DNA of 64,000 nucleotides from Streptomyces sp. Root431 (GCF_001426585.1 NZ_LMEI01000008.1:304708-368707), one strand, 5' to 3'. Shown: positions 1 to 9,247, counted from the first letter of the stretch. The notes: generated by a model not told the origin, from the sequence alone. A program made the numbers and translations.

Positions 1-2062
1 CGAGCCCGAGCGCCGCCGCGTCCTCGGGGTGGACGAGGACGACCCGCCGGCCGCCCTTGATGCCCCGGTAGCGGTCGTCCAGGCCGTAGATCGTGGTGTT
101 GTACTGGTCGTGCGAGCGGAGCGTCTGGAGCAGCAGCCGGCCCTCCGGCACCCTCGGGTACTCGACGGGCGCGGCCGTGAAGTTGGCCTTGCCGGTCTTC
201 GTGGGGAAGCGGCGCTCGTCGCGCGGGCCGTGCGGCAGCGCGAAGCCGCCCGCGTTCGCCGCGAGCCGGGCGTTGAAGTCCTCGAAGCCGGGCACCACGC
301 GCGCGATGCGGTCCCGGATCTTCGCGTAGTCCGCCTCGAACTCCTCCCAGGGCGTGGCCGATTCGGTGCCGAGCGCGGCCCGGGCCATCCGTGCCACGAT
401 CGCCGGCTCGGACAGCAGGTGCGGGCTCGCCGGCGGCAGATTGCCGCGCGAGGCGTGCACCAGACTCATCGAGTCCTCGACGGTCACGATCTGCCGGCCG
501 CTCTTCTGCACGTCCTTGTCGGTGCGCCCGAGGGTGGGCAGGATCAGCGCGCGCGTGCCCGTGACCGCGTGCGAGCGGTTCAGCTTCGTCGAGACGTGGA
601 CGGTCAGCCGCGCCCGGCGCATCGCCGCCTCCGTCACCTCCGTGTCGGGCGTCGCCCCCACGAAGTTGCCGCCCATCGCGAAGAACACCTTCGCCTCGCC
701 GTCGCGCAGCGCCTGGATCGCGCGGACCACGTCGTAGCCGTGGTGGCGCGGCGAGACGATCCCGAACTCCTTGTCCAGGGCGTCGAGGAAGGCCGGCGCG
801 GGGCGCTCGAAGATCCCCATCGTCCGGTCGCCCTGCACGTTCGAATGGCCGCGCACCGGGCACACGCCCGCCCCCGGCCGCCCGATGTTCCCGCGCAGCA
901 GAAGGAAGTTGACCACCTCGCGGATGGTCGGCACGGAGTGCTTGTGCTGCGTGAGGCCCATCGCCCAGCAGACGATCGTCCGCTCCGAGGCGAGCACCAT
1001 CTCCAGGGCCCGCTCGATCTCCGAGCGGTCGAGCCCGGTCGCGGCGAGCGTCTCGTCCCAGTCGGCCTCCCGCGCCGCCGCGGTGAACTCCTCGTACCCG
1101 TGGGTGTGTTCCCGTACGAACTCCTCGTCGACCGCCCCGGGGGTCTCCAGGACCAGCTTGTTGAGGAGCCGGAAGAGGGCCTGGTCGCCGCCGATCCGGA
1201 TCTGGAGGAAGAGGTCGGTGAGCGCCGCGCCCTTGAGCATGCCCTGCGGGGTCTGCGGGTTCTTGAACTTCTCCAGACCGGCCTCGGGCAGCGGATTCAC
1301 CGAGATGATCTTCGCGCCCGCGGCCTTCGCCTTCTCCAGGGCCGAGAGCATCCGCGGGTGGTTCGTGCCGGGGTTCTGCCCCGCCACGACGATCAGGTCC
1401 GCCCGGTGCAGGTCCTCCAGGGACACGCTGCCCTTGCCGATCCCGATCGTCTCCGTCAGCGCCGAACCCGAGGACTCGTGGCACATGTTGGAGCAGTCCG
1501 GCAGGTTGTTCGTGCCGAACTCGCGGGCGAAGAGCTGGAGCAGGAACGCCGCCTCGTTGCTCGTCCGGCCCGACGTGTAGAACAGCGCCTCGTCGGGCGA
1601 GCCCAGGGCCCGGAGCTCCTCGGCGATGATCGCGAAGGCCCGCTCCCAGGTCACCGGCTCGTACCGCTCGCCGCCCTCCGGCAGCAGCATCGGCTGCGTG
1701 ATCCGGCCCTGCTGGCCCAGCCAGTACCCGCTGCGCGTCGCCAGGTCCGCCACCGGGTGCGCCGCGAAGAACTCCGGGGTCACCCGGCGCAGCGTCGCCT
1801 CCTCGGCGACCGCCTTCGCCCCGTTCTCGCAGAACTCGGCGACGTGCCGCTTGTCCTCCTCCGGCCACGCGCAGCCCGGACAGTCGAAGCCGTCCTTCTG
1901 GTTGACCTTGAGCAGGGTGCGCGCGGTGCGCCGCAGCCCCATCTGCTCCTGCGCGATCCGCAGGGTGTGCCCGATGGCGGGCAGGCCTGCTGCGGCGTGC
2001 TGCGGCGGTGTGACCTGCGGTGCGTCCTGTACCGGGTCACCGGCCGGCGGCTTGCTGACCAT
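1..2062 (-). CDS. FdhF/YdeP-family molybdopterin oxidoreductase, 3' end outside the window
   Basis: Large catalytic subunit of the formate dehydrogenase-like YdeP branch of bis-MGD molybdoenzymes. About 687 residues are visible and the C-terminus is cut by the window edge. A CPGCAWPE motif lies near residue 60, a GQNPGTNHPRM motif near 225 and GRPGAGVCPVRGHSNVQG near 395-410; these are typical of the family and line the cofactor site. There is no signal peptide, so a cytoplasmic soluble enzyme is likely. The ATG at 2062 is chosen because GGGAGA lies about six bases upstream. It diverges from polA across 136 bp. The substrate of this branch is not settled, so formate is only a possibility. Confidence 0.9.
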   Translation of the reverse strand, partial: MVSKPPAGDPVQDAPQVTPPQHAAAGLPAIGHTLRIAQEQMGLRRTARTLLKVNQKDGFDCPGCAWPEEDKRHVAEFCENGAKAVAEEATLRRVTPEFFAAHPVADLATRSGYWLGQQGRITQPMLLPEGGERYEPVTWERAFAIIAEELRALGSPDEALFYTSGRTSNEAAFLLQLFAREFGTNNLPDCSNMCHESSGSALTETIGIGKGSVSLEDLHRADLIVVAGQNPGTNHPRMLSALEKAKAAGAKIISVNPLPEAGLEKFKNPQTPQGMLKGAALTDLFLQIRIGGDQALFRLLNKLVLETPGAVDEEFVREHTHGYEEFTAAAREADWDETLAATGLDRSEIERALEMVLASERTIVCWAMGLTQHKHSVPTIREVVNFLLLRGNIGRPGAGVCPVRGHSNVQGDRTMGIFERPAPAFLDALDKEFGIVSPRHHGYDVVRAIQALRDGEAKVFFAMGGNFVGATPDTEVTEAAMRRARLTVHVSTKLNRSHAVTGTRALILPTLGRTDKDVQKSGRQIVTVEDSMSLVHASRGNLPPASPHLLSEPAIVARMARAALGTESATPWEEFEADYAKIRDRIARVVPGFEDFNARLAANAGGFALPHGPRDERRFPTKTGKANFTAAPVEYPRVPEGRLLLQTLRSHDQYNTTIYGLDDRYRGIKGGRRVVLVHPEDAAALGL

Positions 2063-2170
2063 CGCGCTCTCCCTTGAGCGGTAATCCTGCGGCGTACGCC
2101 TCCGATCCTGTCACGCGCCACCGACGGCGCGGCGGGCCGGGCGGGGCGACGGGGCATGTGCGACCGGGAA

Positions 2171-2192
2171 TGTCAGTGGGTCGTGGGAGGAT
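2171..2192 (+). promoter_or_regulatory. Weak PafBC/RecA-NDp-like promoter of polA
   Basis: TGTCAGTG (2171-2178), eight bases, then GAGGAT (2187-2192) in the -10 position. The octamer equals that of uvrB and ogt, and it lies 28 bp before the GTG, exactly as in uvrB. The -10 departs from TAnnnT at the first base. GGGAGG at 2185-2190 may instead be simply the ribosome binding site, so this is the least certain member of the group. Confidence 0.4.
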
Positions 2193-2198
2193 CGTTCC

Positions 2199-4919
2199 GT
2201 GGCCGAGACAGCATCGAAGAAGACCGAGAAGACCGAAGCGGACCGCCCGCGACTCCTCCTCATGGACGGGCACTCCCTGGCGTACCGCGCGTTCTTCGCG
2301 CTGCCCGCGGAGAACTTCACCACCGCGACGGGACAGCCGACGAACGCGATCTACGGGTTCGCCTCGATGCTGGCGAACACCCTGCGCGACGAGGCGCCCA
2401 CGCACTTCGCGGTCGCGTTCGACGTGTCCCGCAAGACCTGGCGGTCCGAGGAGTTCCCCGAGTACAAGGCGAACCGCTCGAAGACCCCCGACGAGTTCAA
2501 GGGGCAGGTCGAGCTGATCGGCGAGCTCCTCGACGCGATGAACGTGCCGCGCTTCGCGGTCGACGGCTTCGAGGCCGACGACGTCATCGCGACCCTCACC
2601 ACGCAGGCCGAGGCCGAGGGCTTCGACGTCCGGATCTTCACCGGCGACCGGGACTCCTTCCAGCTGGTCTCCGACCGCACCACCGTGATCTACCCCACCA
2701 AGGGCGTCTCCGAGGTCACCCACTTCACCCCGGAGAAGGTCCAGGAGAAGTACGGCCTGACCCCCTCGCAGTACCCCGACTTCGCCGCCCTGCGCGGCGA
2801 CCCGTCCGACAACCTCCCGGGCATCCCCGGCGTCGGCGAGAAGACCGCCGCGAAGTGGATCAACCAGTTCGGCTCCTTCGACGAGCTCGTCGCGCGCGCC
2901 GAGGAGGTCAAGGGCAAGGCCGGGCAGAACTTCCGCGACCACCTGGAGTCGGTCAAGCTCAACCGCCGCCTGACCGCGATGGTCACGGACGTCGAGCTGC
3001 CGAAGGGCGTCACGGACCTCGCCCGCGAGCCGTACGACCGCGGGGCCGTCGCGCTCGTCCTCGACACCCTGGAGATCCGCAACCCCTCGCTGCGCGAGCG
3101 GCTCCTCGCCGTCGACCCGGGCGCCGCCGAGGACACCGCCCCGGCCCCGGAGGCGGGCGTCGAGATCGACGGCACCGTCCTCGGCGCCGGCGAACTCGCC
3201 CCCTGGCTCGCCGAGCACGGCACCGAGCCCCTCGGCATCGCCACCGTCGACAGCTGGGCCCTCGGCACGGGGAACGTGAGCGAGATCGCCCTCGCCGCCG
3301 CAGGCGGAGCCGCCGCCTGGTTCGAGCCCAGCACGCTCGACGAGGCCGACGAGCGGGCCTGGGCCGCGTGGATCGCCGACCCGGACCGCCCCAAGGTCAT
3401 GCACAACGCCAAGGGCGCCATGCGGGTCTTCCCCGAGCACGGCTGGAGCATCGCGGGCGTCACCATGGACACCGCCCTCGCCGCCTACCTCGTCAAGCCC
3501 GGCCGGCGCTCCTTCGCGCTCGACGCGCTCTCCGTCGAGTACCTCCACCGCGAGCTCGCCCCGGCCGCCGCCGCCGACGGCCAGCTGGCCTTCGGCGCCG
3601 ACGACACCGCCGAGGCCGAGGCCCTCATGACCCAGGCCCGCGCGGTCCTCGACCTCGCCGACGCCTTCGACGAGCGGCTCGGCGAGGTCGGGGCCCGTGA
3701 GCTCCTCCACGACGTCGAGCTGCCCACCTCCGCCCTCCTCGCCCGCCTGGAGCGGCACGGCATCGCCGCCGACCGCGACCACCTGGAGGCCATGGAGCAG
3801 CAGTTCGCCGGCGCCGTGCAGCAGGCCGTCAAGGAGGCGCACGCCTCCGTCGGCCACGAGTTCAACCTCGGCTCGCCCAAGCAGCTCCAGGAGGTCTTCT
3901 TCGGCGAGCTGAACCTGCCGAAGACCAAGAAGACCAAGACCGGGTACACGACGGACGCCGACGCGCTCGCCTGGCTGGCCGGCCAGACTGAGCACGACCT
4001 GCCCGTGATCATGCTCCGCCACCGCGAGCAGGCCCGGCTCCGCTCCACGGTCGAGGGCCTGATCAAGACCGTCGCCGCCGACGGCCGCATCCACACCACC
4101 TTCAGCCAGACGGTGGCCGCCACCGGCCGCCTCTCCTCGACCGACCCGAACCTGCAGAACGTGCCGGTGCGGACGGACGAGGGCCGCGCCATCCGGCACG
4201 GCTTCGTCGTCGGCGAGGGCTTCGAGGCCCTCATGACCGCCGACTACAGCCAGATCGAGCTGCGGGTGATGGCCCACCTCTCCGAGGACGAGGGCCTCAT
4301 CGAGGCCTTCGCCTCCGGCGAGGACCTGCACACGACGGTCGCCTCCCAGGTCTTCGGCGTCGAGCGGTCCGCCGTCGACGCCGAGATGCGCCGCAAGATC
4401 AAGGCCATGTCGTACGGCCTGGCCTACGGCCTCTCCGCCTTCGGCCTCTCGCAGCAGCTGAACATCGACCCGGGCGAGGCCCGCGGCCTGATGGACACCT
4501 ACTTCGAGCGCTTCGGCGGGGTCCGCGACTACCTGCGCCGCGTCGTCGACGAGGCCCGCGCCACCGGGTACACGGAGACGATGCTGGGCCGCCGCCGCTA
4601 CCTGCCCGACCTCAACAGCGACAACCGGCAGCGCCGCGAGTCCGCCGAGCGGATGGCGCTCAACGCCCCGATCCAGGGCACGGCCGCCGACATCGTGAAG
4701 GTCGCCATGCTGGGCGTCGACCGGGCCCTGACGGAGGCCGGTCTCGCGTCCCGGATGCTCCTCCAGGTCCACGACGAAATCGTGCTCGAACTCGCCCCCG
4801 GCGAGCGCGAGCAGGTCGAGGCCCTGGTCCGCGAACAGATGTCCGCCGCAGCCGACCTCCGCGCCCCCCTCGACGTCTCCGTAGGCGTCGGCAGGGACTG
4901 GGACTCGGCGGCGCACTGA
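2199..4919 (+). CDS. polA: DNA polymerase I
   Basis: 906 residues, normal length for bacterial Pol I, which fills gaps after excision repair and removes RNA primers. The N-terminal 5'-3' exonuclease (about 1-300) shows the acidic motifs GFEADDVI and GDRDSFQL and the DNA-binding segment PSDNLPGIPGVGEKT. The middle domain (about 310-490) has the proofreading fold's position but no D-x-E motif where E. coli has its metal ligands, so proofreading is probably absent, as in other actinobacterial and Taq enzymes (inference). Polymerase motifs are A (DYSQIELR, near 681), B (RRKIKAMSYGLAYG, near 730) and C (QVHDEI, near 856). The start is GTG with GGGAGG 8 bp upstream. A perfect hairpin follows the stop. 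Confidence 0.98.
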   Translation: MAETASKKTEKTEADRPRLLLMDGHSLAYRAFFALPAENFTTATGQPTNAIYGFASMLANTLRDEAPTHFAVAFDVSRKTWRSEEFPEYKANRSKTPDEFKGQVELIGELLDAMNVPRFAVDGFEADDVIATLTTQAEAEGFDVRIFTGDRDSFQLVSDRTTVIYPTKGVSEVTHFTPEKVQEKYGLTPSQYPDFAALRGDPSDNLPGIPGVGEKTAAKWINQFGSFDELVARAEEVKGKAGQNFRDHLESVKLNRRLTAMVTDVELPKGVTDLAREPYDRGAVALVLDTLEIRNPSLRERLLAVDPGAAEDTAPAPEAGVEIDGTVLGAGELAPWLAEHGTEPLGIATVDSWALGTGNVSEIALAAAGGAAAWFEPSTLDEADERAWAAWIADPDRPKVMHNAKGAMRVFPEHGWSIAGVTMDTALAAYLVKPGRRSFALDALSVEYLHRELAPAAAADGQLAFGADDTAEAEALMTQARAVLDLADAFDERLGEVGARELLHDVELPTSALLARLERHGIAADRDHLEAMEQQFAGAVQQAVKEAHASVGHEFNLGSPKQLQEVFFGELNLPKTKKTKTGYTTDADALAWLAGQTEHDLPVIMLRHREQARLRSTVEGLIKTVAADGRIHTTFSQTVAATGRLSSTDPNLQNVPVRTDEGRAIRHGFVVGEGFEALMTADYSQIELRVMAHLSEDEGLIEAFASGEDLHTTVASQVFGVERSAVDAEMRRKIKAMSYGLAYGLSAFGLSQQLNIDPGEARGLMDTYFERFGGVRDYLRRVVDEARATGYTETMLGRRRYLPDLNSDNRQRRESAERMALNAPIQGTAADIVKVAMLGVDRALTEAGLASRMLLQVHDEIVLELAPGEREQVEALVREQMSAAADLRAPLDVSVGVGRDWDSAAH

Positions 4920-4927
4920 CGCCGTAC

Positions 4928-4965
4928 CGGCGGCCGGGCCCACCTCGCGGTGGGCTCGGCCGCCG
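4928..4965 (+). terminator. Hairpin terminator after polA
   Basis: A 17-bp stem (4928-4944 with 4949-4965) with one G-T wobble and a four-base TCGC loop begins eight bases after the polA stop. There is no U-tract, which is normal for Streptomyces terminators. Confidence 0.75.
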
Positions 4966-5151
4966 CCGTCCTGTGTGGGCAATCGTCCCGCAGGGCGGGA
5001 CGGGTGGGCACACGGGACGGCGCCCCCCTGCCGGGCCCAGGCTTCGCCGCTCGGACCTGTGCCGGCGGTGCCGCAAGGGGCCGGTCCGGGCGTGCGCCAG
5101 GTGGACCAGCCGAGGGGGCGGGGCCACGGCCCGGCTCCCGAGACTGGGGGC

Positions 5152-6258
5152 ATGATCACGAGCCGCCGCTGCCGCCTCCCCGCCTGCGCCCTCCTCACCG
5201 CCCTCCTCGCCGCATCCGGCACCACCTGGCCCGCCCAGGCCCACCACGCCCCCGCCCTCTGCACCTCCCCCCGCGACCCCGCCGTAGCCGCCCGCATGTC
5301 CCAGGACATCGCCGCGGCGCTCAAAGGCCGGGACGGCACGGTCTCGCTCGCCGTCCACGACCCGCGGAGCGGACTGCGCTGCCGGCTCGAGGACACCCGG
5401 CTCTACGACTCCGCCAGCATCGCCAAGGTGCTGATCATGCAGGCCGTCCTGGGACGGGCCGAGGAGCTGGGCCGGGCGCCCACCCGACTCGAGGCCCAGC
5501 GGATGAAGGCCATGATCACCCGCTCCGACAACACCGCCGCCAGCGACCTGTGGCAGGGGCTCTCGCGGGCCCGGCTGAACAGGGTGCTGCGCGAGGCCGG
5601 TGCCCAGGACACCGTCCTCGGCCACGACCGCTACTGGGGACTCACCCGCACCACCGCCCGCGACCAGCTGGCCCTGCTCGCCGCCGTCTCCCGCCGGACC
5701 GAGGCGCTCACCCTGATGGGACAGGTCGTCAGCAGCCAGGCCTGGGGCGTCACCGCGGGCGCGCCCCGCACGGTCAAGGTCCACCTCAAGAACGGCTGGC
5801 TGCCCCGCGCCACCCACGAGTGGCGCGTCCACAGCATCGGCATCGTGCGCGGCACGGGCACCGGTACCGGTTCCACGACCGGCACCACTGGCACCACCGG
5901 CACCGCGGACACCACCGGCAGCGCCGCCGCCGACTACCGGCTGGCCCTCCTGAGCCACGACAACCCCACCATGCGGTACGGGGTACGCACCCTGGAGGGG
6001 ATCGCCGCCGCCGTGCACCGCGGCCTCGTGGGCAGCGCGGCGGCCCGCGGCTTCACCCCCGGGGACAGGATCAGCGAGACCCCGGACGGGAGCGCTCCGC
6101 ACGGCGCACCGGGGCCTCTTCCTCCGACGCCGGGAGACGCGTGGCCGGGGCCGCGGCCGCAGGAGTGGGGGACGTTCCCAGGAGCCGTGCCCCCGTCCCG
6201 TACAGCACGAGCCCGACGGCGAGCCCCGCGCCGGCCCCGAAGCAGGCCGTCGGAATGA
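5152..6258 (+). CDS. Class A beta-lactamase-fold serine hydrolase, secreted
   Basis: 368 residues starting at the ATG at 5152. The N-terminus has an Arg pair, a hydrophobic stretch and an alanine-rich cleavage region ending AQA, a Sec or Tat signal peptide. Active-site motifs of the penicillin-recognising fold are all present: S89-I-A-K92, S125-D-N127 and K213-N-G215. No KTG threonine is seen, so this is better called a serine hydrolase than a proven beta-lactamase; a role in peptidoglycan or beta-lactam chemistry is inferred. A Gly/Thr-only insert of about 28 residues (233-260) interrupts the C-terminal sheet. The last 60 or so residues are Arg/Pro-rich and lie antisense to the 3' end of the next gene, so the ancestral stop may have been lost. 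Confidence 0.8.
   Translation: MITSRRCRLPACALLTALLAASGTTWPAQAHHAPALCTSPRDPAVAARMSQDIAAALKGRDGTVSLAVHDPRSGLRCRLEDTRLYDSASIAKVLIMQAVLGRAEELGRAPTRLEAQRMKAMITRSDNTAASDLWQGLSRARLNRVLREAGAQDTVLGHDRYWGLTRTTARDQLALLAAVSRRTEALTLMGQVVSSQAWGVTAGAPRTVKVHLKNGWLPRATHEWRVHSIGIVRGTGTGTGSTTGTTGTTGTADTTGSAAADYRLALLSHDNPTMRYGVRTLEGIAAAVHRGLVGSAAARGFTPGDRISETPDGSAPHGAPGPLPPTPGDAWPGPRPQEWGTFPGAVPPSRTARARRRAPRRPRSRPSE
5848..5935 (+). repeat. Gly/Thr-coding short tandem repeat inside the hydrolase
   Basis: Degenerate repeats of ACCGGCACC-type units encode an uninterrupted run of Gly and Thr with a few Ser and Ala. The repeat stays in frame and falls between two conserved beta strands (SIGIV and DYRLALLS). Confidence 0.7.
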
Positions 6259-6976
6259 CGTCCAGGGGCGTCTCGATCCGTCCCCAGCCCCAGTACGCGG
6301 CCCAGCGCAGCACCCGGTGGGCGACACCGGCGAGGACGCAGCCGCCGATGAGTCCGACAGCGACGAGCCGCCCCCGCCGGCCCGGGACCGGCACCCGGGC
6401 GGGCAGCTCCGTGCCCGGCGCGGTGGAGCGCAGTGCCCGGAGCGTGAACCAGCAGAGGAGCCCCAGGGCCAGCGCGGAACCCCCGTACTGCGCGTACAGA
6501 TAGACGGGGAACCCGGCCACGATCTCGCCGAGGACGGGGATCGCCCGGGTGCCCCAGCGGTCGAGGTGGGTGAAGGAGTCCCACACCACGTGGGTCGTCG
6601 AACCGAGCACCGCGGAGAGGAAGAACCACCCGGCGAGCACCGCCGTGTGCCGGTCCCGCCACGCCTGGCCCCGTACGAGCCCGTACACCCTTCCGCGCCA
6701 TCGGGCGGGCAGCAGCGCGACGAGCGGCTCGCGCACGGTCAGCCACAGGGCCACGAGTGCCGCGGTGATCAGCACGTCGGCCGTGACGATCCCGACGGGG
6801 GAGTGGGTGACATCGCCGAGGGTCATCGCCTCCGGCACCGCCGTGGCCGCGAAGTAGGTCATGTCGGGCGCGAAGGAACCCGCGACGAGCGCGGAGGCGA
6901 CCAGCGGTCCGCGCGCGGTCCCGTCCCGGCGCAGCCCGGGCAGGACGGCGGCGGCATGGCTCAGCGTGAACGGCAA
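6071..6976 (-). CDS. DUF4184-family integral membrane protein
   Basis: 301 residues. The family usually begins MPFTLSH followed by AAVLP, and this exact context is read from a TTG codon at 6976, preceded by GGGAG; no ATG or GTG fits as well. Several hydrophobic segments are visible, together with the family's His/Asp-rich motifs (SHAAAVLP, SFAPDM, HSPVGI, HVVWDSFTH). The last suggest metal binding, as in the membrane phospholipase/phosphatase-like group, but no reaction is known. Its 3' end overlaps the hydrolase gene by 188 bp in convergent orientation. Function unknown. Confidence 0.8.
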   Translation of the reverse strand: MPFTLSHAAAVLPGLRRDGTARGPLVASALVAGSFAPDMTYFAATAVPEAMTLGDVTHSPVGIVTADVLITAALVALWLTVREPLVALLPARWRGRVYGLVRGQAWRDRHTAVLAGWFFLSAVLGSTTHVVWDSFTHLDRWGTRAIPVLGEIVAGFPVYLYAQYGGSALALGLLCWFTLRALRSTAPGTELPARVPVPGRRGRLVAVGLIGGCVLAGVAHRVLRWAAYWGWGRIETPLDVIPTACFGAGAGLAVGLVLYGTGARLLGTSPTPAAAAPATRLPASEEEAPVRRAERSRPGSR

Positions 6977-7176
6977 GGGAGCTCCCACTCGGTTCCGGTG
7001 TGCGGCCGAGGCGGGGAACGGCCGCAGTGCAAGAGGCGCCGGACCCGCCGCTCGGTTCCCCTCCCGGCCGTATACGTGAGGAGGCCACCGGTCCGTGTCC
7101 GGTCGGCAGGAGACCAAGAGGTGACGAAAGCGTGAAACACGGTCAGGCGCCAGTGTCCGGTGGTCCGGAGTTGGCA

Positions 7177-7182
7177 TAGGGT
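7177..7182 (+). promoter_or_regulatory. -10 element upstream of the lytic transglycosylase gene
   Basis: TAGGGT fits TAnnnT. A weak TGTCCG lies 17 bp upstream in the -35 position. Transcription would start near 7189, leaving a leader of about 50 bases. I saw no convincing riboswitch in the leader. Confidence 0.4.
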
Positions 7183-7240
7183 CGCCAGAGGTCACACGCG
7201 GGGAGCGTGGGACCCAGTCGATGGGGAGGGGACCACAGGT

Positions 7241-9124
7241 ATGGCAGCGCAATTGGGCCGCCGGCTGCGCAAGGGGGCCACCAGCGGTGCGGTGGTGGCC
7301 GCGGCGGTCGCGGCGCTCGCCGCCTCGCAGGCGCCGGACATGATCCCGCCGGCCGCGGACAACGCGGGGGGTGACCGGGCCATCGGCGCCGGGGACGCCA
7401 CGACGCCGCCGGCCGACGGTTCGGCGACCGGCGATTCCCCGTACTTCACCGAACTGCCGCCGCTGAACACCCCGAACAAGCCCGGGGCGACCACCCACCT
7501 GCCGGTGATCACCGGGCCCGCCGAAGCCGGCATACCCGCGTCCGTCCTCTCCGCCTACAAGCGGGCCGAGGCGTCGATCCGTTCGTCCGACCCCGCCTGC
7601 AACCTGCCGTGGCAGCTGCTCGCCGGCATCGGCAAGGTCGAGTCGGGGCAGGCACGCGGCGGCGGCGTCGACGCCAACGGCACGACGGTCTCGCCGATCC
7701 TCGGCCCGGCCCTCAACGGCGTCGGCTTCGCCAACATCTCGGACACCGACGGCGGTGCCTACGACGGCGACAAGACCCACGACCGCGCCGTCGGCCCGAT
7801 GCAGTTCATCCCGTCCACCTGGGCGACCTGGGGTCAGGACGCCAACGGCGACGGCAAGAAGGACCCGAACAACATCTACGACGCCGCGCAGGCCGCCGGT
7901 CTCTACCTCTGCGCCAACGACCGGAACCTCGCGCTCAAGGCCGACCTCGACCGCGCCGTCCTCAGCTACAACCGCTCGACGGAGTACCTGAACACGGTCC
8001 TGTCCTGGTTCGAGTACTACAAGCGCGGCACCCACCAGGTCCCGGACGGCACGGGAGTGCTGCCCATCGACCGCAGCGACGACCGCGGCCGGGGCGACCG
8101 CCCCAGGCCCACCCCGCCGTTCTCGCACCTCCCCACGACGCCCGCGCCGACGACCCCCTCGAAGAAGCCGGTCGCGCCGGAGCAGAAGCCGTCCGAGCCG
8201 AGCAACCCCTCGAAGCCGACTCCGCCGACCACGGACCCGAGCAAGACCCCGACCGACCCGACCACCCCGCCGACGACGAAGCCGACGAAGCCCACCCCGC
8301 CGACGACGACGCCCACCGTCCCGCCGGCCGTCAAGGTCGCGCGGATCACGCCCGTGACGACCGGTCCGCTGACGACCACCACCGGGAACGTCTTCGGCAA
8401 GGCCCCCACGGTCGCGGCGCTCGACGCCTCGGGCGCGCCGGTCGCCGGGGTGAGCATCCGCTTCGAGATCGCCGGAACCACCGACGCCCGCTTCGCCGGC
8501 GGTGCGACCACGGCCACCGTCACCACCGGTTCCAGCGGCATGGCGGCCTCTCCCGCGCTGCGGGCGGGCGAGAAGCTCGGCTCGTTCACGGTCAAGGCCA
8601 CCGTCGTGACCCGCACCCTGCCCGCCGCCGAGTTCACCGCGACGGTCACCGCCCGCGAGGCGGACACCCTCACCCGGGTCGGCAGCGAGGTCCTGTCCGC
8701 CACCACCGGCGCCGGCTTCACCCAGCAGGTGCAGGCGAAGGCCACCGACAAGGGCGTGCTCGCTCCCGGCGTCCTCGTCACCGGCGAGATCGTCACCTCG
8801 AAGACGGCGACCGACCCGAGCACCGACGGCCCGTACTTCAAGGGCGAGGCGGGCACCACGGCCCGGACCGCGACCTTCACGACCGACGCGAACGGTCTGG
8901 TCACCCTCGCCTCCGGGGCACTCCTCGCCGGCGACAAGGCGGGCACGTACTTCCTCAAGCTGACGGCGCCCGGCGGCGGCAGCGTCTTCGTCGAGCTTAC
9001 GGTCGAGGCCGCGCCCACCACCGAGCCGTCGACTCCGGAGCCGACCCCCTCCGCGACCGACTCGCCCGCGGCCACCTCCTCTCCGTCTCCCTCCTCCTCC
9101 ACTTCCTCCTCTCCCTCGAACTGA
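7241..9124 (+). CDS. Secreted lytic transglycosylase-like protein with Pro/Thr linker and Ig-like domains
   Basis: 627 residues. The ATG at 7241 is preferred over the upstream GTG because GGGGAGGGG lies just before it and the product then begins with an N-terminal hydrophobic export segment (about 12-30). A goose-lysozyme/SLT-type domain occupies about 105-275: WQLLAGIGKVESGQ carries the probable catalytic Glu near 130, and VGPMQFIPSTWATWG is the family's second motif. It would cut the glycan backbone of peptidoglycan. A Pro/Thr/Lys linker (about 288-365) leads to two Ig-like repeats (about 366-590) and a Ser/Thr tail. No LPXTG motif is present, so it is secreted or held by the linker. Confidence 0.85.
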   Translation: MAAQLGRRLRKGATSGAVVAAAVAALAASQAPDMIPPAADNAGGDRAIGAGDATTPPADGSATGDSPYFTELPPLNTPNKPGATTHLPVITGPAEAGIPASVLSAYKRAEASIRSSDPACNLPWQLLAGIGKVESGQARGGGVDANGTTVSPILGPALNGVGFANISDTDGGAYDGDKTHDRAVGPMQFIPSTWATWGQDANGDGKKDPNNIYDAAQAAGLYLCANDRNLALKADLDRAVLSYNRSTEYLNTVLSWFEYYKRGTHQVPDGTGVLPIDRSDDRGRGDRPRPTPPFSHLPTTPAPTTPSKKPVAPEQKPSEPSNPSKPTPPTTDPSKTPTDPTTPPTTKPTKPTPPTTTPTVPPAVKVARITPVTTGPLTTTTGNVFGKAPTVAALDASGAPVAGVSIRFEIAGTTDARFAGGATTATVTTGSSGMAASPALRAGEKLGSFTVKATVVTRTLPAAEFTATVTAREADTLTRVGSEVLSATTGAGFTQQVQAKATDKGVLAPGVLVTGEIVTSKTATDPSTDGPYFKGEAGTTARTATFTTDANGLVTLASGALLAGDKAGTYFLKLTAPGGGSVFVELTVEAAPTTEPSTPEPTPSATDSPAATSSPSPSSSTSSSPSN

Positions 9125-9154
9125 CCGAAGGACCGCTCCCCGCGCGTTCTCCAG

Positions 9155-9193
9155 CGCCGCCCCCACCGTCCGCACCGGACGCCGGGGGCGGCG
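9155..9193 (+). terminator. Hairpin terminator after the transglycosylase gene
   Basis: CGCCGCCCCC (9155-9164) pairs with GGGGGCGGCG (9184-9193), and an inner CGTCCG/CGGACG pair extends the stem. Confidence 0.75.
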
Positions 9194-9218
9194 TTCCGCG
9201 TTACCCGGGTGCAACGTG

Positions 9219-9247
9219 TTCTCATCTCGCGGTCGCGTTGCTACGGT
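9219..9247 (+). promoter_or_regulatory. Candidate sigma-HrdB promoter for the small protein/DUF3068 pair
   Basis: TTCTCA (9219-9224), 17 bp spacer, TACGGT (9242-9247). The predicted start near 9254 leaves about 40 bases before the first ATG. Confidence 0.45.

Noticed and set aside
2037..5396. A very long open frame on the minus strand opposite polA
   Set aside because: It is a by-product of GC-rich third codon positions. Its composition is repetitive Gly/Ala/Val, it has no domain, and polA is certain on the other strand. The same holds for the other long antisense frames.
7090..7240. A ydaO (c-di-AMP) riboswitch before the lytic transglycosylase gene
   Set aside because: Such genes in Streptomyces often carry one, but I could not find the conserved core sequences or the paired stems in this short leader.
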